From the NCBI RefSeq assembly GCF_947495845.1, contig NZ_CANMAO010000001.1, positions 248,001-312,000 on the forward strand: 64,000 nucleotides of DNA, read 5' to 3'. Under the pieces are notes generated by a model. That model was not told the DNA's origin and made no database searches. It saw nothing but the letters and a program-made list of their open reading frames with translations. This DNA is from an uncultured Endozoicomonas sp. GTDB lineage: Bacteria > Pseudomonadota > Gammaproteobacteria > Pseudomonadales > Endozoicomonadaceae. This document shows, piece by piece, positions 45,213 to 54,011 of the stretch. Position 1 is the first letter of the stretch. Each line of letters opens with the position of its first letter. The translations under genes and the position numbers were made by a program.

Positions 45213-46185
45213 ACTTCACCTCCATACGACGCACCAGCCAGGACAGGGTGCCCGTTAACAGTAAATACAGCAGTGCAATGCTGAACCACACTTCAAAGGG
45301 GCTGAAGGTCACACTGACTACTTCTCGACCCGCTTTGGTCAGATCGGTTAACGATATGACGGATACCAGCGAAGAGTCTTTTATCAGGTTGATAAACTGG
45401 CCAGCTAAAGGTGGCAATACCCGCTTAAACGCCTGTGGCAGAATAATGTAGCGCATGGTCATGGAGCGACTCATGCCAAGGCTTCTTCCTGCTTCCATCT
45501 GCCCTCGGCTGATGGACTCAATGCCTGCACGAATGATTTCTGCAACATAGGCGCCGGTGAAGACTGACAGCGCCACAACGCCAGCGGTAAACCGCTCCAG
45601 ATCCAATACCGTCCCAATAAAGAAGTAGACAATAAAGATTTGAACCAGCAATGGCGTACCGCGAACCAACTCAACATACACGGTTGCCATATGCCGCAGT
45701 GCCGGATTGGGTGAAATACGGGCAAGCCCTGCTAATGCCCCAAGCACAATGGCAAAAACAATGGAGACCAGTGATAACTTAATGGTCATCCATAGGCCGG
45801 TAGCAATAGGCCCGGGTTGCCATTGATAATTGGTCGCCAGAAGGTCACCTTCAAAAATCAGGTCTCCTTCAAAAACGGCAATCTCCTGATAATCAGTAAA
45901 AGACACTTGTTCACTACTGTCATACTCATTCACCAGTGTCAGTTGTCCTTTATCGTCTACCTCAATGTTGCCGTCGAATTCAGCCCGGAGTTCTTCCGGA
46001 GCCTGATAAAGAATGTACTGGGGGATTCGGTCCCAGCGCCAGATGTAGTCAATAGCCTGACTTGATTTGTAGATACCCAGACCCAACAGCAGCAATAAGG
46101 CAGCGAAGACCAGGTTCCAGAGAACCTGGTTAGGCTGCTTTTCCATTTGCAATGGCTGGCCTTTAACGGGTTTACCGTTCATCAC
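45196..46185 (-). CDS. Polar amino-acid ABC transporter, permease
   Basis: The 329-residue inner-membrane protein has the HisM/GlnP-type permease domain with the EAA loop '[19 protein letters not shown]' and about five C-terminal helices. Before this core comes an extra part of about 120 residues, one N-terminal helix ('[19 protein letters not shown]') plus a soluble acidic segment, longer than the usual 220-residue permeases. It probably works as a homodimer, since no second permease is present. Confidence 0.88.
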   Translation of the reverse strand: MMNGKPVKGQPLQMEKQPNQVLWNLVFAALLLLLGLGIYKSSQAIDYIWRWDRIPQYILYQAPEELRAEFDGNIEVDDKGQLTLVNEYDSSEQVSFTDYQEIAVFEGDLIFEGDLLATNYQWQPGPIATGLWMTIKLSLVSIVFAIVLGALAGLARISPNPALRHMATVYVELVRGTPLLVQIFIVYFFIGTVLDLERFTAGVVALSVFTGAYVAEIIRAGIESISRGQMEAGRSLGMSRSMTMRYIILPQAFKRVLPPLAGQFINLIKDSSLVSVISLTDLTKAGREVVSVTFSPFEVWFSIALLYLLLTGTLSWLVRRMEVKYAVRD

Positions 46186-46191
46186 CAGGCG

Positions 46192-47001
46192 TTACTTCAA
46201 CGTCTTCTGCCATTCGGAACTTTCGAACCATTTAGCGTAGATTTTATCGTAAGTACCGTCACCCTGAATTTGGGTCAGGAAGTTGTTCAGCCAGTTGATG
46301 AAGTCCGGGTCGCCTTTACGCACACCCCAAGCCAGAGGCTCATAGGTAAATGGTGAGTCCAGGTGAACCAGTTTGCCAGGGTTTTGGCTTGCGTAAATAG
46401 CATTGAATGGGAAGTCATATACAAAAGCGTCTGCTTTGCCGTTGAGAACCTCGATAGCGCCATCGGATTCAGTTTCAAATAATCTCAACTTGGCTTTGCT
46501 CAAGTAACGCTTAGCGGCGATATCGCCAGTGGTGCCCAGCTTGGATGCAACAATGTACTTAGGGTCGTTCAGATCTTTATAAGATTTGATTTCATCTTCA
46601 AGGCCTTCACGAACCAGTACACTTTGACCAATGACAATGTAAGGATTGGCAAAGTTGATCTGCAGGTTACGCTGAGAAGTCAGAGTCATGCCGGCCATGA
46701 TGATGTCGAACTTGTCCGTCATCAGTGCAGGAATGATACCGTCCCATGCAGTGTTCACAATTTCCAGCTTAACGCCCATGGCTTTAGCCATTTGACGAGC
46801 GACGTCTACATCAAAGCCAACGATCTTGCCTTGCTTGTTGGTCATCTCGAAAGGCATATAACCTGCATCCAAACCAATACGCAGAACTTTACGCTCCATG
46901 ATTTGGTTCAGGGTGGATTCTTCCCAGATTTGATTATAAGAGGCGAACAGCGAAGAGCTGAATGCCAGCAAGAATGCCAGCAGGGTGGTTATTCTTTTCA
47001 T
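46192..47001 (-). CDS. Amino-acid-binding periplasmic protein
   Basis: The 269-residue precursor has a signal peptide ('MKRITTLLAFLLAFSSSLFA') and the SBP_bac_3 fold: 'LRIGLDAGYMPFEM', 'GFDVDVARQMAKAMGVKLEIV', 'WDGIIPALMTDKFDIIMAGMT' (adjacent blocks) and 'GTTGDIAAKRYL'. It delivers a polar amino acid to the transporter encoded six bases downstream. The ligand is not deducible. Confidence 0.9.
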   Translation of the reverse strand: MKRITTLLAFLLAFSSSLFASYNQIWEESTLNQIMERKVLRIGLDAGYMPFEMTNKQGKIVGFDVDVARQMAKAMGVKLEIVNTAWDGIIPALMTDKFDIIMAGMTLTSQRNLQINFANPYIVIGQSVLVREGLEDEIKSYKDLNDPKYIVASKLGTTGDIAAKRYLSKAKLRLFETESDGAIEVLNGKADAFVYDFPFNAIYASQNPGKLVHLDSPFTYEPLAWGVRKGDPDFINWLNNFLTQIQGDGTYDKIYAKWFESSEWQKTLK

Positions 47002-47487
47002 TATTACTCCTTAAAGCAGCCGGATCTCCTGTTTATCCGATGCCGATTATCTTTATTATCTTGCTGACTGTTCCGTGTCTGCTACACCTCGTAATAAAAT
47101 AGTTCTACGAGGAAACAGTTCGCATTGTACATACTCTGTTGTGTATTGCCAGCGCAATAAATCGGTGATTAACTGAGACGCAGTTTCGTAACTTCTTGAC
47201 TTGAAATTTATAAATGGTAAATCAATATCTACCTTTGTTGTTGATTCAGAAAATGGATATGTAAACGCTGGGTGCAACGTGATCAGTTTTGATATGAATT
47301 GGATTTTCCTATTATTTAAAGTGTGATTTTATGTCGTTTTTGTAATTATGAGTGAATAGCATTTTAAATGGCTTTTGATAAATAAAGTATTATATGCAGC
47401 CTTGAACCATTGTGACTGTCTGAATGTCAAATTCAGTAGCCATTAGATCTAATGGCAGTTATTGATGCTTGGTTTGAGGTGTTTAAA
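47002..47487. other. Divergent intergenic region, no gene seen
   Basis: This AT-rich 486-base gap lies between the ABC operon and the P-domain gene. It carries the motif TATGTCGTTTTTGTA at 47330-47344. A 73-codon frame on the minus strand has no ribosome site or recognisable product and is not called. Confidence 0.5.
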
Positions 47488-49050
47488 ATGAACAATGGTG
47501 TATCTGAATCCGATTCTGCAACTAGTTATATTACAAAAAATCCTTCCGATGAAACAGCCCTGCTAAATGTGTGCAATGGTGATGTTGAAGGCAGTAAGCA
47601 GGCGTCCGGCGAGAACAGTTGTGGTTGGGGGCCTAGGAAAGTTGTAATAGCTGTTGTTGGCGGATGCCTATTCGTAGGGGCGACTTTTGCAGCGATTTAT
47701 CTTGGTACTCAATCTGGTGATAGTGGAAATATGCTTGAAGCTGTTCTGTCAGATCGGAATGTGACAGGTCTCAATGTCACTAGCTCGAGTTCTGGTAACT
47801 CCATGCTCTCTCCTTTAATACAATCAGGCCAGCCCGGTAATTCAATGTTAACCCCCTCGCTACGTAACCATGAAAAGGAAGCGGATGCTGATGTAAAAAC
47901 TGTTTCTTCTACAGCCTCAACACCGGTGACAACTACAACGGAAAAAACGAGCTCTACTGCTAAGGTCGTCAACGAGCAGAAGGAGGGCGCTGGAAGGGAT
48001 GCTTCGCAATCTGACATTGTAGGTCAGAATAATTTTTCTCAATCTAAGAAAAATAGCAGCAAGGTGGGTGAGGTAGAAAGCATGGAAAATATTGATAAGC
48101 CTGCTGATGAGGATGAAAATATGATGCAGGGCGATGACCCTAATGCATACTCTGGAATTTCAGATGGACAACTGTCGGCTACCGAGACTAAAACTGATGT
48201 ACAACAGTGGTATAGAAAGATGGTATTTACCAAGGATAAACCAAAACTTCTATTCACGTATCATGCTGAAAGTCATGTGCATAACTATGAACCGACCCGA
48301 GTAGGGACCGTTCGGGTTGTAGCAGAGCTGACAACTATGGGAAGGTCTTTAAATAGAAGGGCTGAAGATTTTAATGGCATGTCACTTACTCTGATTAGTA
48401 CAGAAGGTAATCGAACGATTTTATCAAAAGATATAGGTATTGATTACGCACTAAACAGAGAAGTAGACAATTCTAAACACTGTGCTCCAGTAGGATCTAA
48501 TGGCGTACTGTCTTGTGACTTCAATTTTCAATTAGATAAAGACCAACAACATGGTGATTGGAGGTTAGTTCTTGATGATCCCAAAAAAAATGGGTGTCTG
48601 GAGTATGTCAGCGCATGGTTCCCGACTGGTACATATAACAGCGATGAGTTTCCAACACACAGAGTGCGTACTAATAAGGAAGCTAATTGCATAAAGATTA
48701 CCCCTGTCAGCAATTACATTGTAGCCCCTTACTTTGCTAAAGGAGAAGTAACGGTTGATGTGACTCTAGGTGGGTTCGACAGTGTTGATAGCGATGAGCT
48801 CTCTACCTTTAAACTGGCATTGATCACGCCAGATAATCAACATATCTCATTGTATGATGGTTCGGATACTGAAAAGGACAGTTTTACCAGGGAACAGAAT
48901 GACAGTGATCTAATTTTTCATTTTACCAAAACACTAGACGGCAGTGCGCGTGATGGTAAATGGAGCCTTTTTGGCGCTGATAGCACTGGAAGGATGATAA
49001 CCGTTAAAGGTTGGACTTTATCCCTTAATGCGCAAGGAACTGAAGTTTAG
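47488..49050 (+). CDS. Membrane-anchored protein with two P-domain-like modules
   Basis: The ATG at 47488 follows GAGGTG at good spacing (an ATG at 47452 has none), giving 520 residues. An N-terminal polar stretch of about 50 residues precedes one membrane helix (52-72). A Ser/Thr/Lys-rich linker follows to about 235, then two beta-rich modules resembling proprotein-convertase P (Homo B) domains: 'MSLTLISTEGNRTIL...HGDWRLVLDD' in the first, 'FKLALITPDNQHISLYDG...DGKWSLFGADSTG...VKGWTLSL' in the second. P domains usually follow subtilisin-like proteases, but no protease domain is present. The type-II-like topology would place the modules outside the inner membrane. Confidence 0.55.
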   Translation: MNNGVSESDSATSYITKNPSDETALLNVCNGDVEGSKQASGENSCGWGPRKVVIAVVGGCLFVGATFAAIYLGTQSGDSGNMLEAVLSDRNVTGLNVTSSSSGNSMLSPLIQSGQPGNSMLTPSLRNHEKEADADVKTVSSTASTPVTTTTEKTSSTAKVVNEQKEGAGRDASQSDIVGQNNFSQSKKNSSKVGEVESMENIDKPADEDENMMQGDDPNAYSGISDGQLSATETKTDVQQWYRKMVFTKDKPKLLFTYHAESHVHNYEPTRVGTVRVVAELTTMGRSLNRRAEDFNGMSLTLISTEGNRTILSKDIGIDYALNREVDNSKHCAPVGSNGVLSCDFNFQLDKDQQHGDWRLVLDDPKKNGCLEYVSAWFPTGTYNSDEFPTHRVRTNKEANCIKITPVSNYIVAPYFAKGEVTVDVTLGGFDSVDSDELSTFKLALITPDNQHISLYDGSDTEKDSFTREQNDSDLIFHFTKTLDGSARDGKWSLFGADSTGRMITVKGWTLSLNAQGTEV

Positions 49051-49197
49051 AAAGTAATATAACTAGAATTATTTTTTAAATAGGAGTGAGAATCTAGTTT
49101 TTAATGTGCGTTTTCCTTTGCTGTCTTATATTGTCTGATGACACCTAAATAAATCAGGCCCCTTGAGGAGCTACCAGTATCAGGATAAGTATTTATT

Positions 49198-50031
49198 ATG
49201 CAGTTATTCGGAGGTGCGGCAAGCGCAAGCTCTGGGGGTAATTTAAATCCGACAAGCTTGTCAGTAGATGAATCACCAACTATCAGTGGTGTTGCTCAAA
49301 CCAAGATAGACCCAAGAGTAGATTTTGATGCAGAAGTAGGGAGAGTTTGGTGTCGAGGCGTTATGAAGCTTGGGTCCGGAGTATTACAGATGTACCTTCC
49401 AAAAGGTGAGGGTGGGCAACGCCACTTAAATATGACGTCTATTGCGGTCACTGCGTTATTTGTCATGTCGGGGGCGACACTTTGTCTATATTGCCTAAAT
49501 GGAGCGGAGTTAGTCATAACGTTGACGCCAGAGCTAGTTTCCCGGTTATCATTTTACTTATCAAACCCTGGTTTGATTCCACAAATAAACTATTCAGAAA
49601 TCCCTCCTTTTCTATGTGCAGCCTTACTTCACGTATATAGCAATATTAATGGAGGATGGTTTGCCTGGGGAAAAATAAAAGAATGTATTGATCTGATCCC
49701 ATACTTGCAGGGAAAAGAATCTGAGCGTTTGAAAAAGAAAGAAATCTACATGAATATCTTTAGAGTGCTTTTTAATTATTTGATCATGCGCTCTATAGGC
49801 AGCAAGCCATTTATTATTGATACTGCAAACTGTCCGAAACAACCAAAAGGAATTTGTCCCTGTGCCACACCGGCAAAAGAAATGCCCTTAGAGTATCCCA
49901 CCAAGTACAGAGGTAAAATACCTGTTGAAATTCCTCGTGAGGCAGTAGTCAGTAGTTGTTGGCTGGTCAGTGATACTTTATGTTATTGGTGGCGGGCGTT
50001 AACAGATGGTTTTGGAGTCACATCCGGTTGA
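49198..50031 (+). CDS. Membrane protein of unknown function
   Basis: This 277-residue protein has a Ser/Gly-rich N terminus and one clear hydrophobic segment (about residues 80-100, 'TSIAVTALFVMSGATLCLYCL'). A mixed helical region follows, and the C-terminal third carries several Cys ('NCPKQPKGICPCATP', 'SSCWLVSDTLCYWW'). No family is recognised. It lies 147 bases after the P-domain gene on the same strand. No strong ribosome site is visible, so the start is uncertain. Confidence 0.5.
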   Translation: MQLFGGAASASSGGNLNPTSLSVDESPTISGVAQTKIDPRVDFDAEVGRVWCRGVMKLGSGVLQMYLPKGEGGQRHLNMTSIAVTALFVMSGATLCLYCLNGAELVITLTPELVSRLSFYLSNPGLIPQINYSEIPPFLCAALLHVYSNINGGWFAWGKIKECIDLIPYLQGKESERLKKKEIYMNIFRVLFNYLIMRSIGSKPFIIDTANCPKQPKGICPCATPAKEMPLEYPTKYRGKIPVEIPREAVVSSCWLVSDTLCYWWRALTDGFGVTSG

Positions 50032-50068
50032 TTGGATATCAACCGGATGGACAGAGGAATAACTCTTA

Positions 50069-51931
50069 TCAGGCAGCCATCGCGCCAACCGCAAATTGAT
50101 TACGCAACTCCTGAATACGGCTCATATAGCTGTTGTATTCCGGAGAAGCGTGATGCGCGTAGTGCATGTTTTTAAACATGCCGGTCAGCTTCACAAAGTA
50201 ATCACGCACTTCTTCTTTATCAGCAAAGTTGTACTGCTGACGAATCAGGCTGACGATCAGGTTGAAGTTTTCCTGCTGACGATGAATCGGACAGGAGGCG
50301 TCTACATCGTCAAAGGCGTCCTGTTGCAGATAAACCATGTCCAGCAGGAAGGATTTCTGGAAGGTCACATAGTCTTCCAGGGTAATACCTTCTTCACCGG
50401 TTACCTGCATCATCTGGTTGATGCTGTCGCCACGAACCAGCAGTTCCTGCATCTCCTTAACGTTGGAAACCCAATCAGGCGACAGGTTCTTGTTGTACCA
50501 ACCTTCCAGCTGATCCAGATAACGTGACCAGGAGATCAGTGGGTCAATCGCTGGGTAGAAGCGTTTGTAAGCGCGATCATAAGACAGGCCGAGGAACGCT
50601 TTTACCGTACTCAGTGTCGCCTGAGTCACAGGCTCTTCAAAGTTACCGCCAGCAGGGGATACGGAACCGATCATGGTCAGGGAACCCTGATCACCATCTT
50701 CGTTGCAAACGACACCGCAACGCTCGTATACACCTTTAATGGCGGAGTCCATATAAGCTGGGAAACCTTCTTCGCCCGGGATTTCTTCCAAACGGTTAGA
50801 GGTTTCACGCATGGCCTGCGCCCAGCGAGAGGTGGAGTCTGCCAACGCCAGTACGTTGTAACCCATCTGGCGGTAGTATTCGCCAAGGGTCAGACCCGTG
50901 TAGATAGACGCTTCACGAGCAGCTACCGGCATGGACGACGTATTACAGATAATCACCGTTCGATCAATCAATGCACCGCCGGTTTTTGGATCCTGCAGGT
51001 GTGGGAATTCTTCGATGGTTTCCACCACCTCACCGGCACGTTCGCCACAGGCGGTGACGATGACGATGTCCGCGTCGCAATAACGGGAGAAGCCGTGCTG
51101 CAACACGGTTTTACCAGAACCGAATGGACCAGGAATGCAGCCAGTACCACCACGGGCGATTGGGAAGAAAGTATCCACAATACGTGTGGTGGTGATCAGT
51201 GGCTCTGTTGGGTAAAGACGGTGAGTCTTACCTTTAGCGGCCAGTGTTTCAGCAATGGATTTACGAACCGGCCATTTCTGATACATCGTCAGAGCAATTT
51301 CTTCGCCCTTCTGGTTTTTAACGCGAGCAACCACGGTGTCCACCGTGAAGTTGCCTTCCTGCATCCACACCACTTCCACTTCGCCCACAGTTTCAAATGG
51401 GATCATGATTTTGTGGGTAAAGCGACCTTCCGGTACGGTACCAAATGTTTCACCGGCGTGGAGCTTATCGCCAATTTTGGCAACGGCAGTAAACGCCCAT
51501 GTGCGTGTATGATCCAGAGACTGAACCTGCACACCACGCTGCAGGAAGCTGCCGTGTAAATTGGCCAGCTGTTCCAGTGGGTTCTGCAGACCATCGTAGA
51601 TCATGCTGAGAATACCTGGACCCAGATCCAGAGAAAGCATTTTTCCGGTCTGGAGAATCAGGTCACCCACGGCAACGCCACGGGTTTCTTCGAATACCTG
51701 AATGTCTGCGGTGTTGCCTTTTACCCGGAGGATTTCAGCCATCAGCTGTTCTTCCACCGCTTCATTGGAACGGCGGCTTGGTAGTACGTAGACTACCTCG
51801 TTCTTTACCAGGGGCTTGCGTGCTTCGCCCTGGCCGATGCCGGTTGCGATGCTTTCAATGGTGATGATATCACCCATCACCGCGACCACTCGGGCAGTGG
51901 CCTGTTGCATCAGATCATTTGTTTCAGTCAT
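50069..51931 (-). CDS. atpA: V-type ATPase catalytic subunit A
   Basis: This is the catalytic subunit of the V1/A1 head, 620 residues, larger than F-type alpha or beta because of the non-homologous insert ('GEVEVVWMQEGNFTVDTVVARV'). Walker A is 'GPFGSGKTVLQH', followed by 'CGERAGEVVETIEEFP' and 'ALADSTSRWAQAMRETSNRL'. It is the last gene of the operon B-D-I-K-E-DUF2764-A. Confidence 0.95.
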   Translation of the reverse strand: MTETNDLMQQATARVVAVMGDIITIESIATGIGQGEARKPLVKNEVVYVLPSRRSNEAVEEQLMAEILRVKGNTADIQVFEETRGVAVGDLILQTGKMLSLDLGPGILSMIYDGLQNPLEQLANLHGSFLQRGVQVQSLDHTRTWAFTAVAKIGDKLHAGETFGTVPEGRFTHKIMIPFETVGEVEVVWMQEGNFTVDTVVARVKNQKGEEIALTMYQKWPVRKSIAETLAAKGKTHRLYPTEPLITTTRIVDTFFPIARGGTGCIPGPFGSGKTVLQHGFSRYCDADIVIVTACGERAGEVVETIEEFPHLQDPKTGGALIDRTVIICNTSSMPVAAREASIYTGLTLGEYYRQMGYNVLALADSTSRWAQAMRETSNRLEEIPGEEGFPAYMDSAIKGVYERCGVVCNEDGDQGSLTMIGSVSPAGGNFEEPVTQATLSTVKAFLGLSYDRAYKRFYPAIDPLISWSRYLDQLEGWYNKNLSPDWVSNVKEMQELLVRGDSINQMMQVTGEEGITLEDYVTFQKSFLLDMVYLQQDAFDDVDASCPIHRQQENFNLIVSLIRQQYNFADKEEVRDYFVKLTGMFKNMHYAHHASPEYNSYMSRIQELRNQFAVGAMAA

Positions 51932-51967
51932 GTGTATAACCGTTGTCGTATTTCGTCGAATTTCGTT

Positions 51968-52657
51968 TTAATTCGGAGAACCTGGTAGCTGGTGAGCAAA
52001 TGTGCCCAGTGCTTGCTGAGTCAGGTCATTAAATCGAACCACTGCTTCATCGCCGTTATAGGATGTCCACCGTGCCACCAGATTCCAGCGCAGCAAGTAG
52101 ATCACGACCGCTTCAAAATCAAAACGATGACGGGCGCTCAGCTCATTCAGTTTGTTCCAAACCGCTTCCATGACCGTTTTTTCCAGCGTGAGGTAATCCT
52201 TTTTATTCAGGCACTCCACGGCAGTGGGAATCCAGGGAAACGCGTTCTGCAAACCAAGGGTTGGGTGGTTCCAGTTGCGACGAATGTAAGCGTAGCGGCT
52301 GCCGTAACTCCAGCGAGCAGACGTCGGTGCCTGAATACCCTGGGCTTTACGTCTCAGGGCTGCGGCAATGGTGCGCATATCAAGGCGCCAGTTCACCAGC
52401 TCTTTCAGGTCAGTGCTGTCCAGCTGCTGCAGAAGACGCTCCGCAAGATTGATCAGATACTCTTCTTTAACGTCGTCGCCCAAATGGCTCCAGTGAACCA
52501 GCTGCTCAACCTTAACCAGGGTTTCCTGATCGGCGGTCGACAACATGGACAGTCGACGATCCAGCTGAATGCGAGAGATCGGCGTAATCTTGCTGTTAAA
52601 CAGCGAGTCGATATGGGGCAGCGATGTCAGCAGGGTATAGTAGGCATTGTCTGCCAT
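51968..52657 (-). CDS. V-ATPase operon DUF2764 protein
   Basis: This 229-residue, largely helical cytosolic protein is of the DUF2764 family, found next to V-ATPase genes in chlamydiae and other bacteria at the position where a C subunit might be expected. Visible segments include 'YYTLLTSLPHID' at the N terminus and 'LVNWRLDMRTIAAALRRKAQG' in the middle. A stalk or assembly role is inferred. GGAGAG precedes the ATG. Confidence 0.78.
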   Translation of the reverse strand: MADNAYYTLLTSLPHIDSLFNSKITPISRIQLDRRLSMLSTADQETLVKVEQLVHWSHLGDDVKEEYLINLAERLLQQLDSTDLKELVNWRLDMRTIAAALRRKAQGIQAPTSARWSYGSRYAYIRRNWNHPTLGLQNAFPWIPTAVECLNKKDYLTLEKTVMEAVWNKLNELSARHRFDFEAVVIYLLRWNLVARWTSYNGDEAVVRFNDLTQQALGTFAHQLPGSPN

Positions 52658-52726
52658 CTTACTCTCCTAGTTCAGTATGGAATCAGTCGGCAGTCGTTTA
52701 ATTCGACTACCGACGGACATCACTGA

Positions 52727-53410
52727 TTATTTAATGATACCTTCCAGGAGCGCACGGAAGCGTGGTTGCAAGTGCTTCAGCAGAACTTCAGCAACCGCTT
52801 CATCGGTCAGCTCAACCTGAATGTCTTTGTCTTTCAGGCGGAAGGAAATACCTGTCTGGCTTACGCCACCGGTGGTAAAGGTCACGCCGTTTTCCAGCAT
52901 ATCGCTGGCGCGCTTCATGGCGAACTCCAGCAGGCCGCCCGCTTTCAGTAACTCAGGGTTGTCACGGAGTTCATCCACACCAATGACTTTTCTGGGCAGA
53001 ATCACTTCGATGTTCTGTTCGCCGTGCAGGTTGTTCTGGCCAGCGACTTCGACAATCATTTTTTCCAGCAGTTGATCGCCTTCCATGGAGTGGCTGACCA
53101 CCGCACGGATCTGGTTGGAGAAGGTTTTCAGCAGATAATCTTTCAGCTCAAGAATGGCGTTACGTTCTGCCAGTTGCAGCGCTTCGGTGCCAGCCTTGGT
53201 GATAAAGCCGGCTTCTTCACGGGCCTTGCCCACGATGGCGCTGGCACGCTTTTCGGCGTCGGCAATCAATTCTGCTGCGCGGGCTTCTGCACCCGCAACA
53301 ATTTTGCTGGCTTCCTGACGACCACTGTCAACACCCTGGTTGCGCAGCTTTTCAATCAGTTCCTGAACGCCGACGGAAACGGTTTTCCCTTCGGGGGTTG
53401 CAATACTCAT
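52727..53410 (-). CDS. atpE: V-type ATPase subunit E
   Basis: This is the peripheral-stalk subunit, 227 residues. A long Ala/Glu/Arg-rich helix in the first 110 residues ('ASKIVAGAEARAAELIADAE', 'KRASAIVGKAREEAGF') is followed by a globular C-terminal domain that caps the A/B hexamer. No separate G/H stalk partner is encoded in the operon, as in chlamydial-type operons. Confidence 0.85.
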   Translation of the reverse strand: MSIATPEGKTVSVGVQELIEKLRNQGVDSGRQEASKIVAGAEARAAELIADAEKRASAIVGKAREEAGFITKAGTEALQLAERNAILELKDYLLKTFSNQIRAVVSHSMEGDQLLEKMIVEVAGQNNLHGEQNIEVILPRKVIGVDELRDNPELLKAGGLLEFAMKRASDMLENGVTFTTGGVSQTGISFRLKDKDIQVELTDEAVAEVLLKHLQPRFRALLEGIIK

Positions 53411-53460
53411 ATTCGAATCCTGTATCTTTGGGGCTTTAGGCCGACCACAAACCCTGTTCT

Positions 53461-53531
53461 GGTTCCTATGCTCTGTGTGGGAACCACTTGAACCTCAGGT
53501 ATGCATTCCCACGCGAAGCATGGGAACGAGG
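53461..53531. repeat. Palindromic repeat inside the V-ATPase operon
   Basis: GGTTCC...GTGGGAACC forms a hairpin, then GGTATGCATTCCCACG and CATGGGAACGAGG form a second one. It lies between atpE and atpK and belongs to the same family as the copy near 4493-4560. Shorter fragments (GAGTTCCCACATGG, GAGTTCCCACG) occur at 55858-55885, between the D and I genes. Confidence 0.75.
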
Positions 53532-53559
53532 TGTAGTGAGTTCGTGGCAGAACCCGTCA

Positions 53560-54009
53560 TCAGGCAACGATGCCCTGACCCATTACCAAAGCGAATACGA
53601 AGGCGAATACTGCGAAGCCTTCAACGATAGCAGCCGGTGCGATGGACAGACCAAACACTTCCGGCTTGTTTTTAGAAGCATTGATCGCTGCAGCAACCGC
53701 CTGACCCTGATAGATAGCAGAGTACATCAGCGCAATACCCGTCAGCAGACCAATACCGAACAGACCGGGCGCACTGGCGTCAGTAACGCCGATTGCGCTG
53801 AGAGTAAACATAATAACAATGCCGTAAATAACCTGAGAGGAAGGCATCGCAGAAAGACCAACGAACTTACCGTAACCACTCTCAACATCCAGCATCGCAC
53901 CACAGGCAGCCTGACCTGCAACGGAACAGCCGATAGCTGAACCAACAGCACCCAGAGCAACCGGCGCGAAAACACCTACCCAACCCAGTGCAATAATCAA
54001 ACCTTCCAT
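53560..54009 (-). CDS. atpK: V-type ATPase proteolipid subunit K (c-ring)
   Basis: This four-helix hairpin-pair proteolipid forms the ion-carrying rotor ring. I start at the ATG at 54009 (AGAGGA upstream) for 149 residues; a TTG six bases earlier is possible. The ion-binding Glu is in helix 4 ('APAAIVEGFAVFAF'). 'MPSSQVIYG' and 'IYQGQAVAAAI' align with the 'LPGTQGLYG' and 'IAQGKVAAAGI' segments of Enterococcus hirae NtpK, so Ser, Gln, Gln and Glu occupy the Na+-ligand positions T64, Q65, Q110 and E139. Na+ coupling is therefore plausible. Confidence 0.88.
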   Translation of the reverse strand: MEGLIIALGWVGVFAPVALGAVGSAIGCSVAGQAACGAMLDVESGYGKFVGLSAMPSSQVIYGIVIMFTLSAIGVTDASAPGLFGIGLLTGIALMYSAIYQGQAVAAAINASKNKPEVFGLSIAPAAIVEGFAVFAFVFALVMGQGIVA

Positions 54010-54011
54010 TT

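Noticed and set aside
47056-47277. Minus-strand 73-codon frame upstream of the ABC operon
   Set aside because: No ribosome site, no recognisable product, and it covers the probable promoter region of the binding-protein gene.
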